Shown here one piece after another: positions 19,062 through 27,253 of a stretch of 64,000 bases of DNA. The stretch is from Mucilaginibacter daejeonensis. Its GTDB lineage: Bacteria; Bacteroidota; Bacteroidia; Sphingobacteriales; Sphingobacteriaceae. The number at the start of each line of letters is the position of its first letter. The stretch's first letter is position 1. The translations under genes and the position numbers were made by a program. The stretch lies in NCBI RefSeq assembly GCF_020783335.1, contig NZ_CP086068.1, positions 186,001-250,000 on the forward strand. Reading direction: 5' to 3'. The notes under the pieces were generated by a model that saw only the letters and a program-made list of their open reading frames with translations, did not search any database and was not told where the DNA came from.

Positions 19062-20150
19062 TCAATTGCCGATGACGCCTTTGGCTTTGGTTGCACCGAT
19101 AACCCGGACAATGAGCAGGGTGATGGCATAGGTGATCACAAAGAATACCGTTTTATAAGCCACAAAGTATGGAATGGCCATTTGGGCCTGATCGACGTGC
19201 AAGGGTCTTAAGATCTCGGGCGTCACAAATCCCAGTACGATCGCATGCACCAGGTACATCCCAAAAGTGGTATCACGCGGTTTCAGGTAATAAAGTGCCT
19301 TAAAGGTCTTGGCCTTGAGCAACAACGCGAACATCGATAGCGAGTAAAGCACGTTAGTGGCCTTAAGCGTGTTGAAGTTATGAACACTGTGTTGATGCTC
19401 GAGGTAGATGGCCTCCTGCACTGCGGCGTAACCGGTGGCGATCACTAACAGGATCAGCACCCAGTAAGGTACTTTGGCCAGCCATTGATCAACCAGTTCA
19501 AAATTCTTACGCAGTTGCGCACCCAGCCATAAAAAGAACACAAAGCCTAATATGGCCGTGGTGTGTGCGGCCGATATCCACTCATAATGTACGTTGATAC
19601 TGTAAAATATGGTGAATAGCAGCAGTATACCCCCGAACCATTTGTTGTACAGGTACTTTTTAAAGATGAGCAACAGCGTGATGCTCACCATAAAGTTGAT
19701 GATGAACCAGTAGTTGGTATACAGGTATATCTCCTTTACCTCGGCCAGTATGGCGCTCATATTAAAGCGCCCATCATGATACATGTTCTCCTTCACCCGC
19801 AGGTTAATGGTAAATACAGCCAGGAACACCAGCGACCAGAATAGCCACGGCCCGAACGTATTATTAAAGCGGCGTTTCAGGTACTCGCCGGGTGTATAAA
19901 GCGTGAACTTGTCACTGATCAGGAAGCCGGCCAGCAAAAAGAAGGCAATAGTACCGAACTTGGTGAGCTGCACCATATACAGGTAGAACCCATATTTGGA
20001 TGATGCCGCCGTTAAAGGCACCCCGGCACCCAGGCTATGCTCGCCCACAATGGCAATGATGGCCAGCGCACGTATATGATCAACAAAATCATAGTTGGTC
20101 TTTTTAGGGGCGGCACTTACGGCAGGGTTATCCATCGGGGTAGGGGTCAT
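19062..20150 (-). CDS. Acyltransferase 3 (OafA-like) membrane protein
   Basis: A 362-residue integral membrane protein with about ten hydrophobic helices. The N-terminal DHIRALAIIAIVGEHS is the acyltransferase-3 signature, with the catalytic-type His in the first helix region. A later LYTPGEYLKRRFNNTFGPWLFWS matches the conserved R-x10-type motif. The family O-acetylates exported polysaccharides and peptidoglycan. It converges with the ABC exporter (9-base gap). The start is ATG 20150, or possibly ATG 20135. Confidence 0.85.
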   Translation of the reverse strand: MTPTPMDNPAVSAAPKKTNYDFVDHIRALAIIAIVGEHSLGAGVPLTAASSKYGFYLYMVQLTKFGTIAFFLLAGFLISDKFTLYTPGEYLKRRFNNTFGPWLFWSLVFLAVFTINLRVKENMYHDGRFNMSAILAEVKEIYLYTNYWFIINFMVSITLLLIFKKYLYNKWFGGILLLFTIFYSINVHYEWISAAHTTAILGFVFFLWLGAQLRKNFELVDQWLAKVPYWVLILLVIATGYAAVQEAIYLEHQHSVHNFNTLKATNVLYSLSMFALLLKAKTFKALYYLKPRDTTFGMYLVHAIVLGFVTPEILRPLHVDQAQMAIPYFVAYKTVFFVITYAITLLIVRVIGATKAKGVIGN

Positions 20151-20291
20151 TGAGCTACAAAAGTATCAAAAAAGCCACTCGAAGCACTTGATGAGCGAAC
20201 GCCGCGGTCAACTTTATGGTATTGAACGCAAGCCACGCGGTTTTAGTTCATGGCCGGTGGCGAGCCTCAAGCACTACCCATTCCTTTTTAT

Positions 20292-20299
20292 TACCTTTG
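20292..20299 (+). promoter_or_regulatory. Bacteroidetes -7 element for rlmD
   Basis: TACCTTTG ends only 7 bases before the chosen ATG at 20307. The mRNA would therefore be nearly leaderless, and the upstream in-frame ATG at 20250 is excluded. Confidence 0.5.
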
Positions 20300-20306
20300 C
20301 AGCCTC

Positions 20307-21719
20307 ATGAGAAAAGGTAAGAGAACGCCTAACCTGCGGTTCGACGATGTAGCGGTGATCGACATTGCCGAAGAAGGAAAAGGTGTAGGCAAGGCCGAGG
20401 ATCTGGTACTGTTCATTGAAAAAGCGGTACCCGGCGATGTGGTGGATATAGAGGTCTACCGTAAAAAGAAGAATTTTGGGGAGGCCAAGATCACAACCCT
20501 AAAGCAGCCATCTGAGCACCGCACAGATGCATTTTGCCAGCACTTTGGCACCTGCGGCGGTTGTAAATGGCAACACATGACCTATGAGGCCCAATTGCAG
20601 TTCAAGCAAAAGGCCGTTACCGATGCGCTTACCCGCCTGGCCAAACTGGATGTGAGCCATTGCCTGCCGATAGTAGGTTCGCCTGCCGATCGTTATTACC
20701 GCAATAAACTGGAATATACCTTTAGCAACAAACGCTGGCTCAACGATGGGGAGAACCGTACCTACGAAGCCGTTGACATGGACGCGCTGGGTTTCCACAT
20801 CCCAGGCCGTTTTGATAAGATCCTGGACATTGAGTATTGCTACCTGCAGGCCGACCCATCCAACGATCTGCGTTTACAGATCCGTGATCATGCCAAAAAG
20901 CACGGCATGAGCTTTTATGATGTTCGTGAGCATACCGGCGCGTTACGTAACCTGATCATCCGCACTTCATCTACCGGTGAGCTGATGGTGATCGTGGTGT
21001 TCGCTTATGCTACCGAGGAGCAGATCCGTGAGTTGATGGGCTATGTGGAGCGCGAGTTCCCGCAGGTAACGTCGTTGTTATATATCATCAACCAAAAAAA
21101 GAACGATACCATATTTGACCAGGACGTGATCGCCTGGAAAGGTCCGGAATATATTCACGAGCACATGGATGACATCCGGTTCCGCATTGGCCCTAAATCG
21201 TTCTACCAAACCAATGCCGTGCAAGCCAAGCGCTTGTATGAGATAGCGCGCGACATGGCGCAATTCAAAGGCGACGAACTGGTCTATGACCTGTACACCG
21301 GTGCCGGTACGATCGCCAATTTTGTGGCCGGTCATGTACGTGAGGTGATCGGGGTGGAGTATGTGCCATCGGCCATTGAGGATGCCAAGGTGAACTCGGG
21401 CATCAACAACATCCACAACACCAAATTTTACGCCGGGGACATGAAGGATGTACTGGATGCCAGCTTTGTGGCCCAGCATGGCAAGCCCGACGTGATCATT
21501 ACCGATCCGCCGCGCGCAGGCATGCACGCCGACGTGGTGGACCGCCTAATGGAGATCGAGGCGCCGCGCATCGTTTACGTAAGTTGCAATGCTGCCACAC
21601 AAGCCCGCGATCTTATTGTATTAAAAGAAAAGTACGACGTGGTGCAGGTGCAGCCTGTGGACATGTTCCCGCATACACAACACGTAGAGAACGTGGTACT
21701 GCTGGAGTTGAAGAAATAA
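20307..21719 (+). CDS. rlmD: 23S rRNA (uracil-5-)-methyltransferase RlmD/RumA family
   Basis: A 470-residue SAM-dependent RNA m5U methyltransferase. An N-terminal TRAM domain (about 10-70) is followed by a [4Fe-4S] cysteine cluster around CQHFGTCGGCKWQH. The SAM-binding VYDLYTGAGTIANFVA comes next, then TDPPRAGMH and the catalytic-Cys motif VYVSCNAATQARD. Members modify U1939 or U747 of 23S rRNA, or U54 of tRNA; the Fe-S cluster points to the RlmD/RlmC group. Start 20307 was chosen from the promoter position and the family N-terminus. Confidence 0.93.
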   Translation: MRKGKRTPNLRFDDVAVIDIAEEGKGVGKAEDLVLFIEKAVPGDVVDIEVYRKKKNFGEAKITTLKQPSEHRTDAFCQHFGTCGGCKWQHMTYEAQLQFKQKAVTDALTRLAKLDVSHCLPIVGSPADRYYRNKLEYTFSNKRWLNDGENRTYEAVDMDALGFHIPGRFDKILDIEYCYLQADPSNDLRLQIRDHAKKHGMSFYDVREHTGALRNLIIRTSSTGELMVIVVFAYATEEQIRELMGYVEREFPQVTSLLYIINQKKNDTIFDQDVIAWKGPEYIHEHMDDIRFRIGPKSFYQTNAVQAKRLYEIARDMAQFKGDELVYDLYTGAGTIANFVAGHVREVIGVEYVPSAIEDAKVNSGINNIHNTKFYAGDMKDVLDASFVAQHGKPDVIITDPPRAGMHADVVDRLMEIEAPRIVYVSCNAATQARDLIVLKEKYDVVQVQPVDMFPHTQHVENVVLLELKK

Positions 21720-21720
21720 T

Positions 21721-21752
21721 GGCCCCACCTATATCCTCCCCGGGAGGAGGAC
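21721..21752. repeat. GC-rich dispersed repeat, copy 1
   Basis: GGCCCCACCTATATCCTCCC continuing into CGGGAGGAGGAC just after the rlmD stop. The reverse complement recurs at 49603-49633 with few differences. The core CCTCCCCGGGAGGAGG is palindromic. Confidence 0.7.
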
Positions 21753-21801
21753 TTAGAACTCTTTCCTTTGATGGGTTGTGGGTGATGGACTTAATAACGC
21801 A

Positions 21802-21885
21802 CCGTCATTGCGAGGAACGAAGCAACCTCTGCGTAGGCATATCGGCCTCATATTGCAGAGATCGCTTCGTGCCTCGCGATGACGG
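21802..21885. repeat. Intergenic inverted-repeat element (REP/MITE-like), family 2
   Basis: An 84-bp element with imperfect terminal inverted repeats of about 22 bp. The left arm begins CCGTCATTGCGAGGAACGAA. The right arm ends GTGCCTCGCGATGACGG. It could fold into one long hairpin. A left-arm remnant occurs at 12077-12108. No ORF is inside. Confidence 0.8.
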
Positions 21886-21901
21886 ATATAATAAATGACC
21901 T

Positions 21902-22291
21902 ATGGATCCTGAAGAACTGCTTAACGAAAATAACAACCAGAAAAAAGAAAGCCCGCTGAAAAGCCTGGAGGTAGATCTGCGTTTATACAGCGAATCGATC
22001 CGCGAGATATCGGTCGAGATCATGGTGGAAGGGCTTTCGTCATATCCGATCTTTGTGGCTCACCAGCATGAGGTATCCCTTGGCGAACTCATACTGGATA
22101 AAGAGGATCTGAACACCGATTGGACCATACACGCCTCAACACTGGAAGAATTTGTGGAGAAGAAGATCATTAAACAGGAACTTAAACAGCGCTTCATCGA
22201 CAATTACAAGAACCCGCACGACTTTATGTGCGTGTTCGTGATCGTGCCCGAAGGCGCCAATTTTGTATTTTTTCCGTACGGAAAAGAATAG
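21902..22291 (+). CDS. Hypothetical protein
   Basis: A 129-residue acidic protein with no family that I recognise. It has no signal peptide or membrane segment, so it is probably cytoplasmic. A charged N-terminal 20 residues rich in Asn, Lys and Glu precede a compact mixed alpha/beta region ending in VIVPEGANFVFFPYGKE. Codon use matches its neighbours, and it is separated from the downstream phosphoribosyltransferase by 83 bases with its own promoter-like element. It looks like a real gene because the whole frame is free of the strand-shadow bias and no ORF opposes it convincingly. Confidence 0.65.
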   Translation: MDPEELLNENNNQKKESPLKSLEVDLRLYSESIREISVEIMVEGLSSYPIFVAHQHEVSLGELILDKEDLNTDWTIHASTLEEFVEKKIIKQELKQRFIDNYKNPHDFMCVFVIVPEGANFVFFPYGKE

Positions 22292-22294
22292 TTC

Positions 22295-22302
22295 TATATT
22301 TG
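22295..22302 (+). promoter_or_regulatory. Bacteroidetes -7 element upstream of the phosphoribosyltransferase
   Basis: TATATTTG fits TAnnTTTG and lies about 72 bases before the ATG at 22375. Confidence 0.4.
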
Positions 22303-22374
22303 AACTGTATAGCGATAGCCAAGCTGAATGGCAAGCCGTTAAAAGCACGTTCAGCTCAATAACCGTTCACTACC

Positions 22375-22881
22375 ATGCCCGATAAGATCTTAATACTGAA
22401 CCACCAGCAGATACAGCAAAAGCTTGATCGTATAGCGTACCAGATCCTTGAAGATAATTTTGAGGAAGAGGAAGTGGTGATCGCGGGCATCCTGTCGCAA
22501 GGCAGCGTGATCGCCGGCAGGTTGAAGGCCGTGCTGGAAAAGATCGCACCGTTCAAGATCAGCATGATCAATATCCAGATCGAGAAGAACAGCAGCCATT
22601 TGCAATTCAGTGTTGATACCGATATCAAGATCTGTGAGAACAAGGCCGTGATCCTGGTAGATGACGTGCTGAACAGCGGCAAGACCCTGGCCTATGGCTT
22701 CGGCGTTTTCCTTGACGTGCCACTAAAAAAACTGCGTACCGTGGTACTGGTGGATCGTAACCACAAAAGCTTCCCTGTAAGTACCGATTATGCAGGTATA
22801 GCCCTTTCAACCGTACTTAAACAACACGTTTACGTGTCGCTAAATGAGAGCGGCGAGGACGACGCAGTGTATCTGGGTTAG
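22375..22881 (+). CDS. PyrR-like phosphoribosyltransferase
   Basis: A 168-residue type I phosphoribosyltransferase-fold protein. The PRPP loop is VILVDDVLNSGKTLAYG near residues 84-100, and a flexible-loop region and a VVLVDRNHKSFPV segment like PyrR are present. PyrR proteins bind UMP/PRPP and attenuate pyr operons or have uracil phosphoribosyltransferase activity. No pyr genes are adjacent, so the substrate is uncertain. The stop is 121 bases before the outer-membrane protein ATG. Confidence 0.85.
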   Translation: MPDKILILNHQQIQQKLDRIAYQILEDNFEEEEVVIAGILSQGSVIAGRLKAVLEKIAPFKISMINIQIEKNSSHLQFSVDTDIKICENKAVILVDDVLNSGKTLAYGFGVFLDVPLKKLRTVVLVDRNHKSFPVSTDYAGIALSTVLKQHVYVSLNESGEDDAVYLG

Positions 22882-23002
22882 TCTATTTCTATCAAAACTC
22901 ACCCTGCTTACCTCATTCAGGTGTGATCTTTTTTTGGAGGACGCAATAAACCTATGGCGCCAAGTCATATCTATACCTGTAAATTCAGAAAACTCACGCC
23001 TT

Positions 23003-23644
23003 ATGAAACGACTATTATTTGCCATAGCGATCCTGTTGTTCATTTCGGTAACGGCCGATGCTCAGCGTCGGGGTTATCGTAAACAACGCTCAAGCGACGA
23101 TTTTTATCAGCCACGTGTCGGTTTGACCGGCGGGTTGAACCTTGCCAACACCATCAGTTCGCGCAACTCTGATATCAGCACCAACACCCGTGCAGGTTTC
23201 AATGCCGGTCTGTTCGTGGATATACCGATCATTTACCCATTATCCATCCAGCCAGAGGTGCTATACTCGCAAAAAGGTTATCGTGCTAACACTGCTTACG
23301 GTGATTTTGCCCAGCGCGCCAACTTTATAGATGTGCCGATCATGGCTAAGCTTAAAGTGGTACCGGCCTTGAACGTGTTAGTAGGTCCGCAGATCTCGTT
23401 CTTGATGAACACGCGCAATACCTATTACAACGGTTTTACCACCTTGCAGGAAAGAAGATATGATTACAACGGCGACAAGACCTTTTTAGGCGGCGTGATC
23501 GGTGTGACCGTAGACCTGAACAGAAATGTTGACCTGCGTGGCCGCTACAACATCGACTTCCGCGAGAACGATCCTGACGGAAGCTCGGGTACACCCAGCT
23601 ACCGCAACCAGGTATGGCAATTTGGGTTAGGCTTTAAATTTTAA
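23003..23644 (+). CDS. Outer-membrane beta-barrel protein (porin-family / PorT-like)
   Basis: A 213-residue protein from ATG 23003 with signal peptide MKRLLFAIAILLFISVTADA. Alternating beta-strand segments follow (VGLTGGLNLANTI, IQPEVLYSQKGY, FIDVPIMAKLKVVPALNVLVGPQISF) and it ends in an aromatic WQFGLGFKF strand. This fits the outer-membrane beta-barrel domain family common in Bacteroidetes. The function of these small barrels is mostly unknown. The open frame extends upstream into the phosphoribosyltransferase gene, but the signal peptide fixes the start. Confidence 0.9.
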   Translation: MKRLLFAIAILLFISVTADAQRRGYRKQRSSDDFYQPRVGLTGGLNLANTISSRNSDISTNTRAGFNAGLFVDIPIIYPLSIQPEVLYSQKGYRANTAYGDFAQRANFIDVPIMAKLKVVPALNVLVGPQISFLMNTRNTYYNGFTTLQERRYDYNGDKTFLGGVIGVTVDLNRNVDLRGRYNIDFRENDPDGSSGTPSYRNQVWQFGLGFKF

Positions 23645-23660
23645 ACGCCACTGCGTTATC

Positions 23661-23695
23661 AAAAGGCCATGTGGAGTAATTCACATAGCCTTTTT
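23661..23695. terminator. Bidirectional intrinsic terminator
   Basis: A stem AAAAGGCCATGTG / CACATAGCCTTTT between the convergent barrel and rarA genes, with a T-run on the plus side and an A-run on the other. Confidence 0.75.
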
Positions 23696-23700
23696 CATTA

Positions 23701-24981
23701 TCAGTATTTGTAACGTTGTGTCCAGTACTTCTTCATCTTTTCGCGGGCCTCGTTCTCGCGGGCGTTGTTGCCGGGGTCGTAAATGATGGTTCCGCGGATG
23801 GCTTCTGGTAAGAAGTCCTGGTCAATAAAGTTGCCCTCGTAACTGTGGGCATATTTGTATTCCTTGCCGTAGCCAATATTCTTCATCAGTTTAGTAGGAG
23901 CGTTACGCAGGTGTAAGGGTACGGGCAGGTCGCCGGTCTGTTTCACCAAAGCGATAGCGGCACCTATAGCCGTAGTGGCCGAGTTGCTTTTAGGCGAAGT
24001 GGCCAAATATATCGCCGTTTGCGACAAGATCAGTTGCGACTCGGGTATGCCGATCACCTTCACTGCGTCAAAGCAGCTTTGCGCCAATAATAAAGCATTA
24101 GGGTTGGCATTGCCAATATCCTCTGAGGCCAGTATAAGCATACGGCGGGCAATGAAGGTTGGGTCCTCGCCGCCTACCAGCATACGGGCCAGCCAGTACA
24201 CCGCACCATTAGGGTCGCTTCCCCGCATCGATTTGATGAACGCCGAGATGATATCGTAATGCTGCTCCCCGGCCTTATCATACAGGGCCATGTTCTGCTG
24301 TACGTTCTCCAGCACGGCATCGTTGGTCACCACGATCTCGGGTGCGTCAATGGCGTTCAGTAATAATTCAAATATGTTGAGCAGTTTACGTGCATCGCCG
24401 CCCGAAAGGCGAAGCAGGGCCTCGTGCTCCTTTAAAGTGATGTTCTTATGCTTGAGCACCTCATCCTCGGTCATGGCCTTGTTGAGCAGGGCCAGCAGGT
24501 CGCTCTCCTCCAAATGCTGTAATATATATACCTGGCACCGCGACAGTAACGCCGAGATGACCTCGAACGAAGGGTTCTCGGTAGTGGCGCCGATCAGGGT
24601 AACGATACCACGTTCTACCGCACCCAGCAACGAGTCTTGCTGCGATTTCGAGAAACGGTGTATCTCATCGATAAATAGAACTGGCAAGGTTTGTCCGCCT
24701 TGCTTAAGTAAAGAGGCCTTCTCGATCACCTCGCGCACATCCTTTACACCCGAATTGATGGCGCTCAACGAAAAGAACGGGCGTGATAAGCCTTGCGAAA
24801 TGATATAGGCTAGCGTGGTCTTACCCACCCCGGGTGGCCCCCAAAAGATCATGGATGGCAGGTTCCCACTCTCTATCGCTTTGCGAAGCACCGCGCCAGG
24901 CCCCACCAGGTGTTTCTGTCCCACATAATCATCCAGCGTTCTTGGCCGCATACGCTCGGCCAACGGCGGCAAATTATTCAT
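23701..24981 (-). CDS. rarA: Replication-associated recombination protein RarA (AAA ATPase)
   Basis: A 426-residue clamp-loader-like AAA+ ATPase. It begins PPLAERMRPRTLDDYVGQKH, with Walker A WGPPGVGKTT, Walker B LFIDEIHRFSKSQQD, sensor IGATTENPSFEV and the C-terminal tetramerisation domain (GSDPNGAVYWLARML.. ASEDIGNANP). It acts at stalled replication forks and in recombination. ATG 24981 is preferred to 25011 because the MNNLPPLAERM start matches the family. Confidence 0.95.
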   Translation of the reverse strand: MNNLPPLAERMRPRTLDDYVGQKHLVGPGAVLRKAIESGNLPSMIFWGPPGVGKTTLAYIISQGLSRPFFSLSAINSGVKDVREVIEKASLLKQGGQTLPVLFIDEIHRFSKSQQDSLLGAVERGIVTLIGATTENPSFEVISALLSRCQVYILQHLEESDLLALLNKAMTEDEVLKHKNITLKEHEALLRLSGGDARKLLNIFELLLNAIDAPEIVVTNDAVLENVQQNMALYDKAGEQHYDIISAFIKSMRGSDPNGAVYWLARMLVGGEDPTFIARRMLILASEDIGNANPNALLLAQSCFDAVKVIGIPESQLILSQTAIYLATSPKSNSATTAIGAAIALVKQTGDLPVPLHLRNAPTKLMKNIGYGKEYKYAHSYEGNFIDQDFLPEAIRGTIIYDPGNNARENEAREKMKKYWTQRYKY

Positions 24982-25065
24982 GTTGGTAAAATTGCCTAAA
25001 GTTGCCCTCAAATCCTAATCAAATGGATGCCGACATATGGGTCTCCGGATATATTTGTATATATA

Positions 25066-25818
25066 CTATATGTCGAACCGCTCGCGAAGCATCTCACTGT
25101 TGGATCGGCTTGAGGTGAGCTTACTGCCTTCGGCATTGTTCATTACAAATACCAGTGCGCCATTAAACCCGCGGCGTATCTCTTTGATCTGTTCGGTATT
25201 GATGATGCTGCTGCGATGGATGCGCAAAAAACGTTCGGGCAGCTTTTCTTCCAACGACGATATGGTAAGGTCGGTGAGGTGCTTCTTGCCATCGGCCGTG
25301 TGGAGGAAAACGTATTTGTCCTCAGCCTCTATATAAATGATATCGTCCAGCTTGATGAGCAAGATCTTGTCCCCGATCTTGACCGTAAGCGTCTTGATGT
25401 CCTTCTTGATCGTAAAGTGCTTCATCAACATATCAATGGGCAGGTTAGCCTGCGGCTGCTGCATGGTATGATGAAGTTTTTTAACGGTCTTTTCCAACCG
25501 TTCGGCCTCAATGGGTTTGAGCAGGTAATCTACCGAATCCTCTTCAAAAGCCTTGATGGCGTACTGATCATAGGCTGTGGTGAAGATCACTTTGGGCTGA
25601 TGCTGCAATTTGGATAACATCTCAAAGCCGTTCAAAACTGGCATCTCTATGTCTAAAAAGATCAGTTGGGGTTTAAGGGCCTCTATCTTCTCCAGTCCGT
25701 CGGCACCGTTTATGGCCTCGGCTACAATGTCGAACTCGTCAAAAGGCTTTAGTAAACGTTTAAGGCGCTGACGGGCCAGTTGCTCGTCATCAATGATCAT
25801 GGTGGTCCAGGTATTCAT
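25066..25818 (-). CDS. LytTR-family response regulator
   Basis: A 250-residue regulator. An N-terminal receiver domain has TMIIDDEQLARQRL, phospho-Asp in LIFLDIEMPVLNGFEM and Lys in YLLKPIEAERL. A C-terminal LytTR DNA-binding domain spans about 145-245 (IKLDDIIYIEAEDKYVFLHT, FLRIHRSSIINTEQI). The kinase gene lies 20 bases upstream on the same strand, so the two form an operon. The pair is divergent from the susCD locus at 27254, making that locus a plausible but unproven target. Confidence 0.95.
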   Translation of the reverse strand: MNTWTTMIIDDEQLARQRLKRLLKPFDEFDIVAEAINGADGLEKIEALKPQLIFLDIEMPVLNGFEMLSKLQHQPKVIFTTAYDQYAIKAFEEDSVDYLLKPIEAERLEKTVKKLHHTMQQPQANLPIDMLMKHFTIKKDIKTLTVKIGDKILLIKLDDIIYIEAEDKYVFLHTADGKKHLTDLTISSLEEKLPERFLRIHRSSIINTEQIKEIRRGFNGALVFVMNNAEGSKLTSSRSNSEMLRERFDI

Positions 25819-25838
25819 GTATATATAAGTTTATAAGG

Positions 25839-26900
25839 TCAGGATAAAGGCAAGCTGATCAGGATGTGCTTGTGTGGTTCATTAGTAAGCTGCATTTCCT
25901 GGTCATCGCCATAAAGTAACTGCAATTTATCATAGGTGCTTTGCAGGCCGTAACCCATGTCCAGCTCGGCGGGGAAGGGGCGTCCGTTGTCGGCCACCTC
26001 AATCATAAGGCGCTGGCCTTTGCGGTAAAGGCTTATACTGAGTTTACCATCCTGCGCGGTGTTATTCAGGCCGTGCTTCAGTGCGTTCTCCACCAAGGGC
26101 TGTATCAGGAAACGGGGCATCATGGCATGTGATAACGCCGGGTCAATGTTAGAGCTGAACTCGATACGGTCGCCAAAGCGAACCTTCTCGATATCCAGGT
26201 ACGTGTTCACGATCTCCATCTCATCTTTCACGGTGGCCAGATTCTCCTGCTGGCTGTTGATACTGTACCGAAAAAGCTTTGACAGTTTGAGTGTCATGTC
26301 CTCAGCCTTATCGGCATCCTCATGGATCAGGCTGGCTATCGAATTAAGCGAGTTATATAAAAAATGCGGATTGATCTTGGATTGCAAGGTCTGTAGTTCG
26401 GCCTGGGTCTTTAGGTTCTTGATGCGAGCCAGGTCAAGTTCCTTTTCCTGCAGGCGCGCACGCATTTGTGAGCGCTGTGCATTTAATAAATATAATATGG
26501 TGCCCACGATCAGTACGATGACGAAAGTGAATCGATAATCGGCAAAATGCTGGAGCGGTACGTAAGGTGTACGGAAGATCAAGGATACAAGCATGTACGA
26601 CACCTCGACCCCGATGAGCATGCCTAATAAGTTACTAGCATAGTATGCTACGATGAATACCCAGAGGCTTACCCTTTGCGGGCGCAGGAACCTTTCGTAT
26701 AAATAAAGGCTGCTGGTGATGCTCATGGTGATGACCACGCTAAACATAACGGTGAGCAGCATATCGCGCGGAGGCATCATTTTTTTAACGAACACCGAGC
26801 GAACGACGCAAATAAGTACCCCAACCAGTATGCTGACAGGCAGATTTTTCAGATTTGCCCGTAAAATGGAGGTGTTAATGATCTTATGGTCTACTTTCAT
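25839..26900 (-). CDS. LytS-type sensor histidine kinase
   Basis: A 353-residue membrane kinase. Four hydrophobic helices lie within residues about 15-150, then a coiled linker (RLQEKELDLARIKNLKTQAE). The His_kinase phospho-acceptor region is INPHFLYNSLNSIASL, and a HATPase domain follows with LIQPLVENALKHGL (N-box) and EVADNGRPFP. It partners the LytTR regulator just downstream. There is no large periplasmic sensor, so the stimulus is likely sensed in the membrane. Confidence 0.94.
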   Translation of the reverse strand: MKVDHKIINTSILRANLKNLPVSILVGVLICVVRSVFVKKMMPPRDMLLTVMFSVVITMSITSSLYLYERFLRPQRVSLWVFIVAYYASNLLGMLIGVEVSYMLVSLIFRTPYVPLQHFADYRFTFVIVLIVGTILYLLNAQRSQMRARLQEKELDLARIKNLKTQAELQTLQSKINPHFLYNSLNSIASLIHEDADKAEDMTLKLSKLFRYSINSQQENLATVKDEMEIVNTYLDIEKVRFGDRIEFSSNIDPALSHAMMPRFLIQPLVENALKHGLNNTAQDGKLSISLYRKGQRLMIEVADNGRPFPAELDMGYGLQSTYDKLQLLYGDDQEMQLTNEPHKHILISLPLS

Positions 26901-27186
26901 CGCCTCAAAAATGGTTAAAATGCGAATAACGGATATAATAAACCGATGAATTGCATTATAAACAGGACAAATTGTTCAAAACGTCTAGAATCAGTGGTGG
27001 CAAAAGGGCATTAGCCGGATATTAACCGATGTTATGATTTATTATAATTTCCTTAGATCTTCTAATTTCTTTCCTTTTGCGATAGTAAAATTAGCTTCTG
27101 GGTTAAAAACAGTCGACTAAGGCAATTGTGTAGCTTATTTTAGACATAAAAAATAAAAAAAAGACTAAAAAGTGTACAGTTGGATG

Positions 27187-27216
27187 TTGTTTAATTGCTC
27201 CGATCTGTTAAATTTG
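27187..27216 (+). promoter_or_regulatory. Bacteroidetes promoter for the first susCD pair
   Basis: TTG (27187-27189), a 19-base spacer and TAAATTTG (27209-27216). This is close to the -33/-7 consensus and predicts a leader of about 30 bases. The rest of the 26901-27253 gap is AT-rich with nothing else recognised. Confidence 0.6.
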
Positions 27217-27253
27217 GGATCACTTAATTAACTCATTTAACTAAAATTGACTA

